Part shown: one piece after another, positions 36,901-43,993 of the stretch
How positions within the stretch are numbered: the stretch's first letter is position 1
Layout of the letters: each line of letters opens with the position of its first letter
Origin: Pseudomonadales bacterium
GTDB taxonomy: Bacteria; Pseudomonadota; Gammaproteobacteria; Pseudomonadales; Azotimanducaceae
Length of the DNA stretch: 46,582 nucleotides
Assembly: GCA_022825925.1 (NCBI GenBank)
Contig: JAJDVW010000028.1
Location: forward strand, 1 to 46,582
Direction of reading: 5' to 3'
The notes under the pieces: generated by a model
What the model saw: only the letters and a program-made list of their open reading frames with translations
Database searches by the model: none
What the model was told of the DNA's origin: nothing
Position numbers and translations under genes: made by a program

Positions 36901-38197
36901 CCTCGGCGCCGACAATCCCGATTGCCTTCCCTCGCGGGGGATTCACCCGGCCACCAGGAGCGCGCTTGAGGACGTGATTGCGGCCGGTGTCACGGTTGTC
37001 GTAGCCGCCGGCAACGACGACTGCCATGAACCTGACCCGATGTCGTTGGTGGAGGGCGTCATCTCGGTCGGGGCTACGGGTTCCAACGATCGGGCTCCCT
37101 ACTCCAACTTCGGCGCGCAGTTGGACGTGATGGCGCCGGGCGGCGACGTTCGTGCCGACCTCGACGGGGACGGTTACCCCGACGGCGTCCTGAGCACCAT
37201 GGCCGATGACAGCGGTGCAAGGCTGGCGCACGAATACGGATTCAGCGAAGGCACGTCGATGGCCGCTCCGCACGTGGCGGGCGTCGTCGCGCTGATGCTC
37301 GCCGCCAATCCGGACCTCTCTCCCACGGACATCAACCGACTGATCGCGGGAACGCACGCCGACCCCGCCGCGGAACGCATCACGCACGACTGGGGCGACC
37401 CGGGCCGCGACGACATCTACGGTCACGGGCTCATCGACGCCTACCGGGCGGTGACGGTCGCGCGAGCCGTCGCGGGCGGCGGCGACGGTCCCCCCGCCCG
37501 CGGCGTCCTGGCGGTGTCGCCGACGCGCCTGCACTTCGGCGCCACCGCGGACGTGCTGCGCGTGCAACTGAAGAACCTCGGCAGCGGTGAGGTGCGGGTG
37601 AGCTCCGTCGAGCCCGACGCCGAATGGCTCGATGTCTCCTTCGACGAGTGGCCGACGCTGGTCGTCGAGGTGGACCGCGAGGGCCTTGCGGAGGACACCT
37701 ACCTCGGACGCATCGCGATCGCTTCCGACGGCGGCGACCTCACCGTGCCCGTCTCCATGCAGGTTTGGCGGGGCGCGACGGCGGACATCGGGACCGTGTA
37801 CGTGCTCGCCCTTGCCCCGGACACGCTGGAGACCGAGACTGGGGCGGGCACCAACGAGCGGCTCGGTTATGCGTTCGAGATGCCGTCGGTGCCTTTCGGT
37901 GACTACATCGTGGCGGCGGGAACGGATCGGGACGGCGATGAACACATCTGCGACGAGGGCGAGGCCTGCGGCATCTGGCCGCGAATCGACGGGCCGGTCG
38001 TGCTCGAGATGGACGGCGACGAGACAGCGGTGGACTTCGGTGTCTCGATCGATCTCTTCGCCCGGGTCTCGTCGCAAAGCGTGAATGCCGTGGACGCGGG
38101 CAAGATACCCGCACAGGGGTTCGCCATCCCGTCGGCGTTGACGGGAGCGGTCGAGCAGGCGCGGCGGGACGTGCGGGCCGAGGCCAGGCTCCGGTGA
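33956..38197 (+). CDS. Secreted subtilisin-like (S8) protease with FG-GAP/VCBS repeats
   Basis: This 1413-aa exported serine protease has a signal peptide (1 to about 27), a CARDB-like beta domain and a PPC-like domain (about 150-260). Six to seven FG-GAP/VCBS repeats of about 50 residues (about 268-545) follow, each with a D-F-D-G-D-G-R-D-D Ca-binding core. Next come a second PPC-like domain, a fervidolysin-type propeptide start (SFVPGELIVRSG) and the S8 domain. The catalytic triad is Asp851 (AVIDSGV), His911 (HGTHVAGT) and Ser1101 (GTSMAAPHVAG); the oxyanion Asn is likely in VVAAGND. A C-terminal Ig-like region (about 1185-1270) closes it. The GTG 33956 start and the TGA stop are GTGA-coupled to both neighbours. 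Confidence 0.9.
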   Translation: MRVLPGGASVAVLACCLGAIEAVAAVEMRGEVSWRIADDVVAIEIDRIENNGASPTGELHVSMWLTEGADPYTNGWAVARQSLAYIDGAGTLGPGWTYEDVRFATDYRRPPPGAYYVHVFVSEAPDLNTSLDLVTFTNKVTVGEEDDHGDIRDDATAIPVPSATEGNLGRPGDRDVFRVRVERPGWLGVTTRGTTDTRGTLADTDGKVVGTDDDEGDDLNFFIGARVAPGDWFIEVRGFDGRVTGRYSLVVVFLPDPIPPAHDAPSRHLGDFDGDGRDDVLLRHSETGEWVFYAMDGREGTLRTTRMTRNPSYLLAGSGDFDGDGQDDVLLRHVDNGAWIFYATLGTRAALRRVGMTRNANWRFRGIGDFDGDGRDDVLLRHRGTGAWLYYAMNGTRAALRRVGLTRHAAYRFAGTGDLDGDGRDDMLLRHAETGAWIYYEMAGAGATLRRTGLTDDLHLRFNAMGDFDGDGRAEVLLRDDRTGGWSIHALAGGNWTSRRADLTRDGEYRFWGAGDFDGDGRDDMLLRHADKGAWRHYALDGGRYVSGAAALDADPVLSIFTGVATGSISGALAVAEGQVLDGDTNDSFDPVVGNDTDATAQRVPVPVSVAGHADAGDDEWDVYRVSFPAATRVSLAIADPDAADLDLYLTDGDGTVLEQSLGVGTLEAVQTTRTGAHLVKVRAYSGGGNYSLVLSIADVDDDASSRGSDTSSMDGSFVPGELIVRSGAGRRGAAERVLAARAAGLVTKARMPAGTLLMRDDGTGRAGEVGEPELRYGSETLRERAETLLLRKKLLASGAFEYVAPNYVYRTMAAPDDEYYRHQWHYPHIGLPQAWDITRGDDDIVVAVIDSGVVTDHPDLRDRLLRDRDGRIVGYDFISDPDSAGDGDGIDADPYDAGDSEGVGERSSFHGTHVAGTVGAETNNGIGVAGVTWRGKIMPIRVLGKGGGTAFDLAQGIRYAAGLSNDSGTVPPLRADVINLSLGADNPDCLPSRGIHPATRSALEDVIAAGVTVVVAAGNDDCHEPDPMSLVEGVISVGATGSNDRAPYSNFGAQLDVMAPGGDVRADLDGDGYPDGVLSTMADDSGARLAHEYGFSEGTSMAAPHVAGVVALMLAANPDLSPTDINRLIAGTHADPAAERITHDWGDPGRDDIYGHGLIDAYRAVTVARAVAGGGDGPPARGVLAVSPTRLHFGATADVLRVQLKNLGSGEVRVSSVEPDAEWLDVSFDEWPTLVVEVDREGLAEDTYLGRIAIASDGGDLTVPVSMQVWRGATADIGTVYVLALAPDTLETETGAGTNERLGYAFEMPSVPFGDYIVAAGTDRDGDEHICDEGEACGIWPRIDGPVVLEMDGDETAVDFGVSIDLFARVSSQSVNAVDAGKIPAQGFAIPSALTGAVEQARRDVRAEARLR

Positions 38198-38685
38198 GGC
38201 GTCGATGCATCGCGGTCGGGGCCTGCCTCGCATGTGGGGCAGGCCTCGTCGCTTGCGCCGCCGGGACGCCCTCGACATCCACGCTGCTCGAGCCCCTGGA
38301 AGGCGGTGGGCAGTCCGGCGTCGCGGAACGGTCGTTCCGCGTCATCGGGGACGAACGGGCCTTCCGCGCGCTGTATGCGGCCGTTCACGCGAACCGGATG
38401 CCGTCCCCGAGGCCGCCGGGCGTCGAGTTCGACGCCCACGTCGTGCTCGCGGCGTTCCTGGGCACCCGTTCGACCGGCGGTCATCACACCGGGTTCGGCC
38501 CGGTGACGGTCGAGGGCGGCGTCGCCCGCGTGTCGGTGGCCGAGGAGTCTCCGCCCGCGGGCGCCGTGCTCACTCAGGCGACGACCACTCCATACGCGAT
38601 GGCTACGCTCGCCCGGAGCGACCTGAAGGCCGTGGAGTTGGTGGACGGAAAGGGCGCGGTCGTGTTGCGCGAGGCCCTGCCGTGA
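38194..38685 (+). CDS. PrcB-like lipoprotein
   Basis: This 163-aa protein has a lipobox-like GAGLVACAAG and a domain resembling protease-complex subunit PrcB: VVLAAFLGTRSTGGHHTGFG, RVSVAEESPPAGAVLTQATT, TPYAMATLAR. The GTG/ATG-type start overlaps the protease stop (GTGA at 38194-38197). Together with the upstream lipoprotein it may hold, inhibit or present the secreted S8 protease at the outer membrane (inference from context). It ends in another GTGA overlap. Confidence 0.78.
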   Translation: MRRRCIAVGACLACGAGLVACAAGTPSTSTLLEPLEGGGQSGVAERSFRVIGDERAFRALYAAVHANRMPSPRPPGVEFDAHVVLAAFLGTRSTGGHHTGFGPVTVEGGVARVSVAEESPPAGAVLTQATTTPYAMATLARSDLKAVELVDGKGAVVLREALP

Positions 38686-38882
38686 ACCACGCGCTCCGCG
38701 CGGGCTGCCTGGTCGCCGGCGCCATCACGTACGGCGCGGGCGATGCGCCGGCTGCGGACGGTGGGACCTACGTGCTCTCGGTAGGGCAGATGGAAGTCGC
38801 CCACGACGTCAATATGGACGATTCGTGGTCGCCGGCGCGCCCGACCTCGTCGTCTGCGTCGCGCGGACGGATCCGGAGGTAA
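38682..38882 (+). CDS. Short secreted ORF, possibly frameshifted
   Basis: This 66-codon ORF has a GTGA-coupled start and a signal-like MNHALRAGCLVAGAITYGA. The segment TYVLSVGQMEVAHDVNMDDS is followed by a Ser/Arg-rich tail that looks out of frame. The alternative frame from about 38825 continues protein-like: GAPDLVVCVARTDPEVSLG, then a charged helix (RLRDANPRRKARRRELEPAR). A single-base indel near 38820-38840 would fuse the two halves. Listed as the last member of the protease cluster. Confidence 0.45.
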   Translation: MNHALRAGCLVAGAITYGAGDAPAADGGTYVLSVGQMEVAHDVNMDDSWSPARPTSSSASRGRIRR

Positions 38883-38999
38883 GCCTCGGAATCCAGCGGC
38901 TCCGGGATGCGAACCCGCGGCGGAAAGCCCGGCGACGAGAGTTGGAGCCGGCGCGGGATCGCTTGCGCGAGCGGGTGCGGGAGAGCGCAAGGACACGCG

Positions 39000-39131
39000 T
39001 GGAGCCGTTGACCGCGGCAACCCGAACTGCCGCGCCGTCTGCGCCAGAATCGACGAGCCCCCGTAGGCGGTCGTGTTCAGGTCCGTGAACTCCATCTCGA
39101 CCTTCGGGGGCCGGATCTTGCGCTTGCGCAA
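39000..39131 (-). pseudogene. IS1380-like transposase N-terminal remnant
   Basis: The minus strand reads LRKRKIRPPKVEMEFTDLN, then TTAYGGSSILAQTARQFGLP, close to the N-terminus of IS1380-type transposases (basic start, then T-x-x-GG-L-L-A--R-x-x-GL). The remaining hundreds of residues are missing or scrambled. The surrounding 38883-39306 DNA holds no other gene. It marks past insertion next to the protease cluster. Confidence 0.5.
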
Positions 39132-39306
39132 CCTTCACCTCGCAGGTGCTCTCCGCCAATCCCTCCATTTTTCCATACCCGCCCCGCGCGCCGGGCTTCC
39201 CCGACAACTTCACCAAGCGCCTATCGGGGAATCAGGGGAAACCGGGTCCCCGCCCCGCGCGGCAGAGGTTTGTGCGTATAGTTCGCCTTTTGCCGAGGAG
39301 CCCCGC

Positions 39307-39645
39307 ATGCCGGTCACCCTGAGCGATCTCACCACCACGCATCACGTGCCGAACCGCGCGATCCGGGAGTCCCTCGGCATCGTGAGCGCCGAGTGCGTTC
39401 TCGGGATCAACGTGTTCCGCGACTTCCTCGGCGGCATCCGGGACGTCGTCGGCGGCCGCAGCGGGACCCATCAGAAGGCGCTCCGGGAAGCCAAGCAGTC
39501 CTGCCTGCAGGAACTCGCGGACGAGGCGACGGAACTGGGGGCCGACGCCGTGGTCGGCGTCGATCTCGACTACAGCGAGATCAGCGGCGGCGGGAAGGGG
39601 ATGGTGTTCCTGGTGGCGAGCGGGACGGCGGTCAGGGTCGGCTGA
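39307..39645 (+). CDS. YbjQ/UPF0145 family protein
   Basis: This 112-aa protein has the family pattern: an N-terminal strand (LSDLTTTHHVPNRAI), GIVSAECVLGINVFRDFLGG, a basic GRSGTHQKALREAK, AADEATELGADAVVGVDLDY-like ELGADAVVGVDLDY, and MVFLVASGTAV. YbjQ proteins form pentameric beta structures of unknown function and may bind metal. ATG 39307 follows GAGGAG at 39295-39300, and TATAGT near 39283 is a likely -10. Confidence 0.88.
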   Translation: MPVTLSDLTTTHHVPNRAIRESLGIVSAECVLGINVFRDFLGGIRDVVGGRSGTHQKALREAKQSCLQELADEATELGADAVVGVDLDYSEISGGGKGMVFLVASGTAVRVG

Positions 39646-39693
39646 CCGGCGCGCGCTGGTAGCATCGCCAGCCTCGCCAAACCGGGCAAGCGC

Positions 39694-40062
39694 ATGTCCC
39701 AACCACGTCTCGGCTACGTCAACGTCACCGTCTCCGACCTCGAACGCGCCGTCGCCTTCTTCCGGGACACGATCGGCCTGCCGCTCAACTTCGCGGATGC
39801 GGAGTTCGGCTATGCCTCGTTCGCTACGCGCGGCGCCGCATTCGCGGTGGTCCGGGCGCCGGAGGGCGAGGAGGTGGGGCGCCACACGGGCGTGGGGTTC
39901 ACGGTGGAGGATCTCGACGCATCCCACGCGGCGTTGGCCGAAAAGGGCGTCGCGTTCCCGCGTCCGCCCACGCGCGAACCGTGGGGCGGCTACATGGCGG
40001 TCTTCGCCGACCCGGACGGCAACACCTACTACCTGGACCAGGTGTCCGCCGCTCACGGCTGA
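39694..40062 (+). CDS. VOC-family (glyoxalase-like) protein
   Basis: This 122-aa vicinal-oxygen-chelate fold protein consists of two beta-alpha-beta-beta-beta modules. Its motifs are LGYVNVTVSDLERAVAFFRD, GVGFTVEDLDASHAAL and AVFADPDGNTYYLDQ. The last, with a Glu/Tyr-ending strand, is typical of metal-dependent VOC members. A single-domain subunit normally dimerises. TAGCAT near 39660 is a possible -10. The substrate is unknown. It converges on the hydrolase gene with 4 bp between stops. Confidence 0.87.
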   Translation: MSQPRLGYVNVTVSDLERAVAFFRDTIGLPLNFADAEFGYASFATRGAAFAVVRAPEGEEVGRHTGVGFTVEDLDASHAALAEKGVAFPRPPTREPWGGYMAVFADPDGNTYYLDQVSAAHG

Positions 40063-40066
40063 CCCG

Positions 40067-40834
40067 TCAGCCGCGTGCGAGGAACTCGCGCAGGACCCGG
40101 TTGAAGACCTCGGGGTTCTCGAAGTACGGCGAGTGCCCCGAGTCGATCTCGAAGCACTCGGCGTTGGCCAGGATCCCGGCGAGTTCGCGCAACACGTACG
40201 GCGGCCACAGCACGTCGTGCGTCCCCGCGAAGACCAGGATCGGCAGGGACAGGGTCCGCGCGCGGTCGATGGGCACGAGCACGGACTCGTCGAACAGCGA
40301 TCCCCCCACGGCGCCCTGGGGGAGCCGGTTGAAGTCGGAGATCTGGGCGTAGAGGAACGCGAGCGCGGGCTGGCGCCCGGGGAAGTCCGCGGCGATCGCG
40401 GCGCTGGCCAGGCGCGTGTCGCTGACCCGTTCGCCCAGCGTGCGGATGCTGTCGATGCCCGACTGCACGGCGATACCGCCGATCGTGTCCGACAGCACGA
40501 GCTTGCGCACGCGTTCGGGATGCTCCAGGGCCACCTGCACGCCGGTCCAGCCTCCCATGGACTGGCAGACGAAGTCGGCCGATGCGATCCCGAGGTGGTC
40601 GAGCAACGCGATCGCGTCCGTGCCGAACCGTGTCCCGTCGAACTCCTCCTCGGTGCACGTCGAGCGCCCGAATCCCCGGCAGTCGTAGGCCACGCAGCGG
40701 TAGTCGCGCGCGAACTCGCCGAACTGGTTGTACCAGCTCGCCGCGTTGCCGCCGGCGCCGTGGCAGAACAGGATGGCGTCGCCGCTGCCGGCTTCCGTGT
40801 AGTAGAGGTCTACGTCGTGTTCGAAGATCGGCAT
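40067..40834 (-). CDS. Alpha/beta hydrolase
   Basis: This 255-aa protein has ILFCHGAGGNAASWYNQF (oxyanion HG), AYDCRGFGRST, the nucleophile elbow CQSMGGW (Ser), Asp in FAGTHDVL and His in SGHSPYFENP. This is a complete triad in the family of small esterases and haloperoxidase-like hydrolases. Start: ATG 40834, which overlaps the 3' end of the upstream aspartic-protease frame by 25 bases, so the two are probably one transcript. Confidence 0.88.
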   Translation of the reverse strand: MPIFEHDVDLYYTEAGSGDAILFCHGAGGNAASWYNQFGEFARDYRCVAYDCRGFGRSTCTEEEFDGTRFGTDAIALLDHLGIASADFVCQSMGGWTGVQVALEHPERVRKLVLSDTIGGIAVQSGIDSIRTLGERVSDTRLASAAIAADFPGRQPALAFLYAQISDFNRLPQGAVGGSLFDESVLVPIDRARTLSLPILVFAGTHDVLWPPYVLRELAGILANAECFEIDSGHSPYFENPEVFNRVLREFLARG

Positions 40835-41247
40835 GGTGTCCTCGGCTTTTTCTGGCAAGAGGGCAGGTGGGTGGGCTTGACCACGACGGACGGTATGTTG
40901 GGGCTCTCGGGGTTCACCGTGATGGTCTGCGGCCGCGGGTTGACGCCGAGGTCCATGTCCTCGAGCGGAATGGACCCCAGCAGCACTCCCTTCCCCAGTA
41001 CCAGCGCCCCGGCGTAGCAGGAGCGGTTCGCGAAGCCGACCCGCACCGGGCCGGCGTAGGGCACCACGACGTGCTCGCCGTTGGCGATCGTGACTTCGCG
41101 CTTCTCCAGCTCGTCCAGCCCAAGCTGCACCGCGACGTGCGCCCGCACGCACAGCGCGACCGACCCGGTATCCGCCAGCGCTCGCGCCGCAAGCGGCGAC
41201 AGCGACTGGTCGCGTGGGTTGGAGAGTTCGATATCCGCGTAAATCAG
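40810..41247 (-). CDS. Clan AA retropepsin-like aspartic protease
   Basis: This protein of about 145 aa carries the aspartyl-protease core RALADTGSVALCV (the D-T-G active site), GEHVVVPYAGPVRVGF, GALVLGKGVLLGSIPLEDMD and NPESPNIPS. Single-domain bacterial members are homodimeric; they are often annotated as clan AA aspartic protease with unknown targets. No ATG or GTG fits. CTG 41247-41245 overlaps the stop of the dioxygenase gene (CTGA), with GGGAGG about 7 bases upstream. ATT 41244 is the alternative. The frame continues to 40810 past the usual family end. Confidence 0.78.
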   Translation of the reverse strand: MIYADIELSNPRDQSLSPLAARALADTGSVALCVRAHVAVQLGLDELEKREVTIANGEHVVVPYAGPVRVGFANRSCYAGALVLGKGVLLGSIPLEDMDLGVNPRPQTITVNPESPNIPSVVVKPTHLPSCQKKPRTPCRSSNTT

Positions 41248-42134
41248 CGCGCCGCCTCCCGCTGCTGGTGCTGGAAGATCGACTTGTATCCCTGCCGGGA
41301 CCAGTCGGGCGGCATGAGGCACGGTCGCGGGTCGAAGCGGGCCCACCGCGCCGGTTCGCCGCGCACCATCTCGTTGCCGTGCGGCGCGCGCGAGACCAGG
41401 TTCGTGATGGCGATGGCGTCGGCCGCGGCGTAGGCGCACAGGAGCAGGGGCCGGGGCCGGTCGCTCCAGTTGGGCGGCGAGCCGTGGATCGAGCGGCAGT
41501 TGTGCACGGTCACCGTGCCGGCCGGTCCGGCGATGTAGCCGGCGCTGGCGGCGTCGATGCGCGGCACGTCCTCCTCGCGGATGTTCCCGGTCCAGTTGCG
41601 GTCGTGATCGTAGAGATCGTAGAGCGGCCCCTGGTGGCTCTTCGGGATCACGCCCATGGGCGCCATGCGGTCGTCCACGTCCTCGAGGTACACGCCGATC
41701 GTCAGCACGTCGTAGTTGGTGTGCGGCCAGAACTGGATGTCCTGGTGCCACTTGACCTCCTCGCCGCCGCCGCTCCACTTGAAGTTGAGCTTGGAGTGAT
41801 GGAACTTGAGGTTCGGGCCGAGCAGGTCCTCCGCCACATCCACGAAAGGACCGGTGGACGCGAACTCCCAGTAGAGTTCGTCCGCGTCCACGGGCGAGTT
41901 GAGGCGCCGGATGCGGGGCGCGTCGGGACGGTGGTCCGGCTCCAGGTCGAAACGCCCGTCGCCGCTGGCGTGGCGGCTCTCTTCGACGTAACGCGCGGTG
42001 CACTCGTTCAGTCGCGCGAGCCAGTCGGCGCCGATCAGCGCCGGGGCGCCCAGGTAGCCGTACTCGAAGTAGTGCTCGCGCTGCGCCTGCGTGAGCGCCT
42101 TCGCCGGGCGTGCGAGGATCTCCTCAGGGGTCAT
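41244..42134 (-). CDS. Phytanoyl-CoA dioxygenase family protein (PhyH)
   Basis: This 296-aa Fe(II)/2-oxoglutarate-dependent oxygenase has the metal triad His130-x-Asp132 (WHQDIQF) and His217 (SIHGS), with 2-oxoglutarate binding suggested by Arg226-x-Arg228 (SDRPR). PhyH proteins hydroxylate diverse small molecules, not only phytanoyl-CoA, so the substrate is open. Start: ATG 42134. It heads a minus-strand unit with the aspartic protease and hydrolase genes. The 42135-42315 gap upstream holds nothing recognised. Confidence 0.88.
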   Translation of the reverse strand: MTPEEILARPAKALTQAQREHYFEYGYLGAPALIGADWLARLNECTARYVEESRHASGDGRFDLEPDHRPDAPRIRRLNSPVDADELYWEFASTGPFVDVAEDLLGPNLKFHHSKLNFKWSGGGEEVKWHQDIQFWPHTNYDVLTIGVYLEDVDDRMAPMGVIPKSHQGPLYDLYDHDRNWTGNIREEDVPRIDAASAGYIAGPAGTVTVHNCRSIHGSPPNWSDRPRPLLLCAYAAADAIAITNLVSRAPHGNEMVRGEPARWARFDPRPCLMPPDWSRQGYKSIFQHQQREAAR

Positions 42135-42315
42135 GGGTACGCCTCCGTGCCTCGCGCGAGTGTACCGCAGGGCACGTGGTCGCCTTGCGCCAGGCGAAGC
42201 TCGGCTTGGTGAAGGAGGAGGGCATGCTGTGACGCGACGTACACCTTCCTGGCGACCCGGCGGGTGAGGGTTCCGGCCCAGCCGGGCGACCACGAGGGTC
42301 GCCCCGGGGTCGCCC

Positions 42316-43083
42316 CTACCGGCCCTTCCAGTTCGGCGGACGCTTCTCGGCGAACGCCCGCGGTCCCTCGACGAAGTCCTCGCTGCGCGAGAGCGTGCGC
42401 ACGGAGTCGTAGCCGACTTCCATGGACTCCTGCAGCGACGCCATGTCGAGGCTGCGCTGCACGACGTCCTTGCTGGCCCGGATCGACAGCGGCGCGCACT
42501 CGAGAATCCACCCGGCCCACTTGCGCGTCTCGTCCATGAGGTCGTCGGCGGGCACGACCGTGTTGACGAACCCGAGTTCGTAGCCTTCCCGCGCGGACAC
42601 GTGCCGGCCGGTGAGGATCATGCCGAGGGCGCGTTTGGACCCGATTTGCCGCGGCAGCCGCTGGAGGCCGCCGGCCAGCGCCGCCAGTCCGACCTTCGGT
42701 TCGGGAAGCGCGAAGACGGCGTTCTCGGACGCGATGATGATGTCGCACGCCAGCGCGATCTCGAACCCGCCTCCCATGGAGACCCCGTTCACCGCCGCGA
42801 TGACGGGCTTGGCGAGGTCGAACCGGGAAGTGAGGCCGCCGAAGCCGCGTGGCGTCGCGACCCGCTCGCCGCCTTCCGCCTGGTAGCGCAGGTCGTTGCC
42901 GGCGCTGAACCCCCGCCCCGCGCCGGTGATGATCGCCACCCACATGTCGGCGTCGGCGGCGTAGTCGTCGAACACCTCGCCCAGCTCCGCATTGGCGGGC
43001 GGGTGCAGGGCGTTCAGGCGCTCGGGGCGGTTGAGCGTGACGGTCATGATGTGGTCGGCCTTGTCGACGGTGCAGAACTCCAT
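42316..43083 (-). CDS. Enoyl-CoA hydratase/isomerase family protein
   Basis: This 255-aa crotonase-fold protein has the oxyanion-hole segment FSAGNDLRY (59-67) and GVSMGGGFEIALACD (100-114). Both catalytic glutamates of true hydratases are present, Glu108 and Glu128 (LPEPKVGL), so syn-hydration of enoyl-CoA is likely. Start: ATG 43083. A TAGGCT box at 43117-43122, identical in context to that of cysH, lies about 35 bases upstream. Confidence 0.92.
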   Translation of the reverse strand: MEFCTVDKADHIMTVTLNRPERLNALHPPANAELGEVFDDYAADADMWVAIITGAGRGFSAGNDLRYQAEGGERVATPRGFGGLTSRFDLAKPVIAAVNGVSMGGGFEIALACDIIIASENAVFALPEPKVGLAALAGGLQRLPRQIGSKRALGMILTGRHVSAREGYELGFVNTVVPADDLMDETRKWAGWILECAPLSIRASKDVVQRSLDMASLQESMEVGYDSVRTLSRSEDFVEGPRAFAEKRPPNWKGR

Positions 43084-43116
43084 GGGTCCTCTCTGGTGTG
43101 GAACGAAAGAGGGCGG

Positions 43117-43122
43117 AGCCTA
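43117..43122 (-). promoter_or_regulatory. Candidate -10 box of the enoyl-CoA hydratase gene
   Basis: The minus strand reads GCTTAGGCTCCGCCCTC. TAGGCTCCGCCCTC is the same 14 bases as before cysH (23768-23781), at a similar distance from the start codon. Confidence 0.4.
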
Positions 43123-43191
43123 AGCGACCGGGGCCGTTTGGTCCACGGCTCGGCGAGCGGAGGCGAGTGGAGGAGGTGAGCGTGCGGGGTC

Positions 43192-43788
43192 TCAGGACCG
43201 GCGGTCCGTTCTCCCGCGTCCGATGTGTCCGGTCTCGTGGGAGACCGCCGTCGCGATCGCGTCGGCGCGCGTACCGAGCAGGTCTCCGGCGGGCGCCAGC
43301 CCGTGCTTTGCGAGGAGGCGGTCCATCGTGTCCCCGTGCGTCTCGAGGGCGCCGTCGGCCAGGATGTGGGCCACCGCGGCGCCGCGTTCCTCGAGGGCGG
43401 GGGCGAGCAGCAGCGTCCGGTGGCAGGCCAGCGGCTCGCGTTCGGCGCACATGAGGGCCAGGCTGTCCCGACCGACGCGCTCGGCCACCTCGTCGACCGC
43501 GTCGCGGAAGGTCGCCGTCCGGGCGACGCGTTCGTAGCGCACGCGGCCGTCTTCGTAGAGTCCCGGATCGGCCGGGCGCCCCCCCAGCGCGCCTCCCAGG
43601 TAGACGTACTCGATGCCCGCCGCCGCGAGGGTCCGCGTGAGCGCCGCGCGGTTGAACTGGGGGTGGAAGCGGCTGTAGGGCGCGGAGCGAACGTCCACCA
43701 GGACGGTGACGGCGTGTCCGCCGAGCAGGCGGAGGAAGACGTCGGCGGCGTGGTTCGAGTGGCCTATGGTCAACAGGGTGTGGGTCAT
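43192..43788 (-). CDS. DUF488 family protein
   Basis: This 198-aa protein carries LLTIGHSNHA at the start, VLVDVRSAPYSRFHPQFN, EYVYLGGALGG and CAEREPLACHRTLL, which are the DUF488 hallmarks. Some DUF488 proteins act near DNA repair or stress; the function is otherwise unknown. Start: ATG 43788. It is divergent from the large ATPase gene, separated by about 200 bases with no clear promoter. Confidence 0.9.
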   Translation of the reverse strand: MTHTLLTIGHSNHAADVFLRLLGGHAVTVLVDVRSAPYSRFHPQFNRAALTRTLAAAGIEYVYLGGALGGRPADPGLYEDGRVRYERVARTATFRDAVDEVAERVGRDSLALMCAEREPLACHRTLLLAPALEERGAAVAHILADGALETHGDTMDRLLAKHGLAPAGDLLGTRADAIATAVSHETGHIGRGRTDRRS

Positions 43789-43993
43789 CGCGGTCGCTCC
43801 TGGCCGCACTGTCGCAATCGGCGGTTGTCGGCGCAAGGGTGGGCTGCGGGGGCGCGGCACGGCACTGCGATGGCGACCTATCGGCGGCGGTGAGTCCGGT
43901 CGCTGGAAGCCGACGCCTGCGGAAGCCGTTTCGTCCCCGATGTCCGCCACGGCAGAATCTACCGTCCGTTTGACGCCTCCGGGGCGGCCTGCC

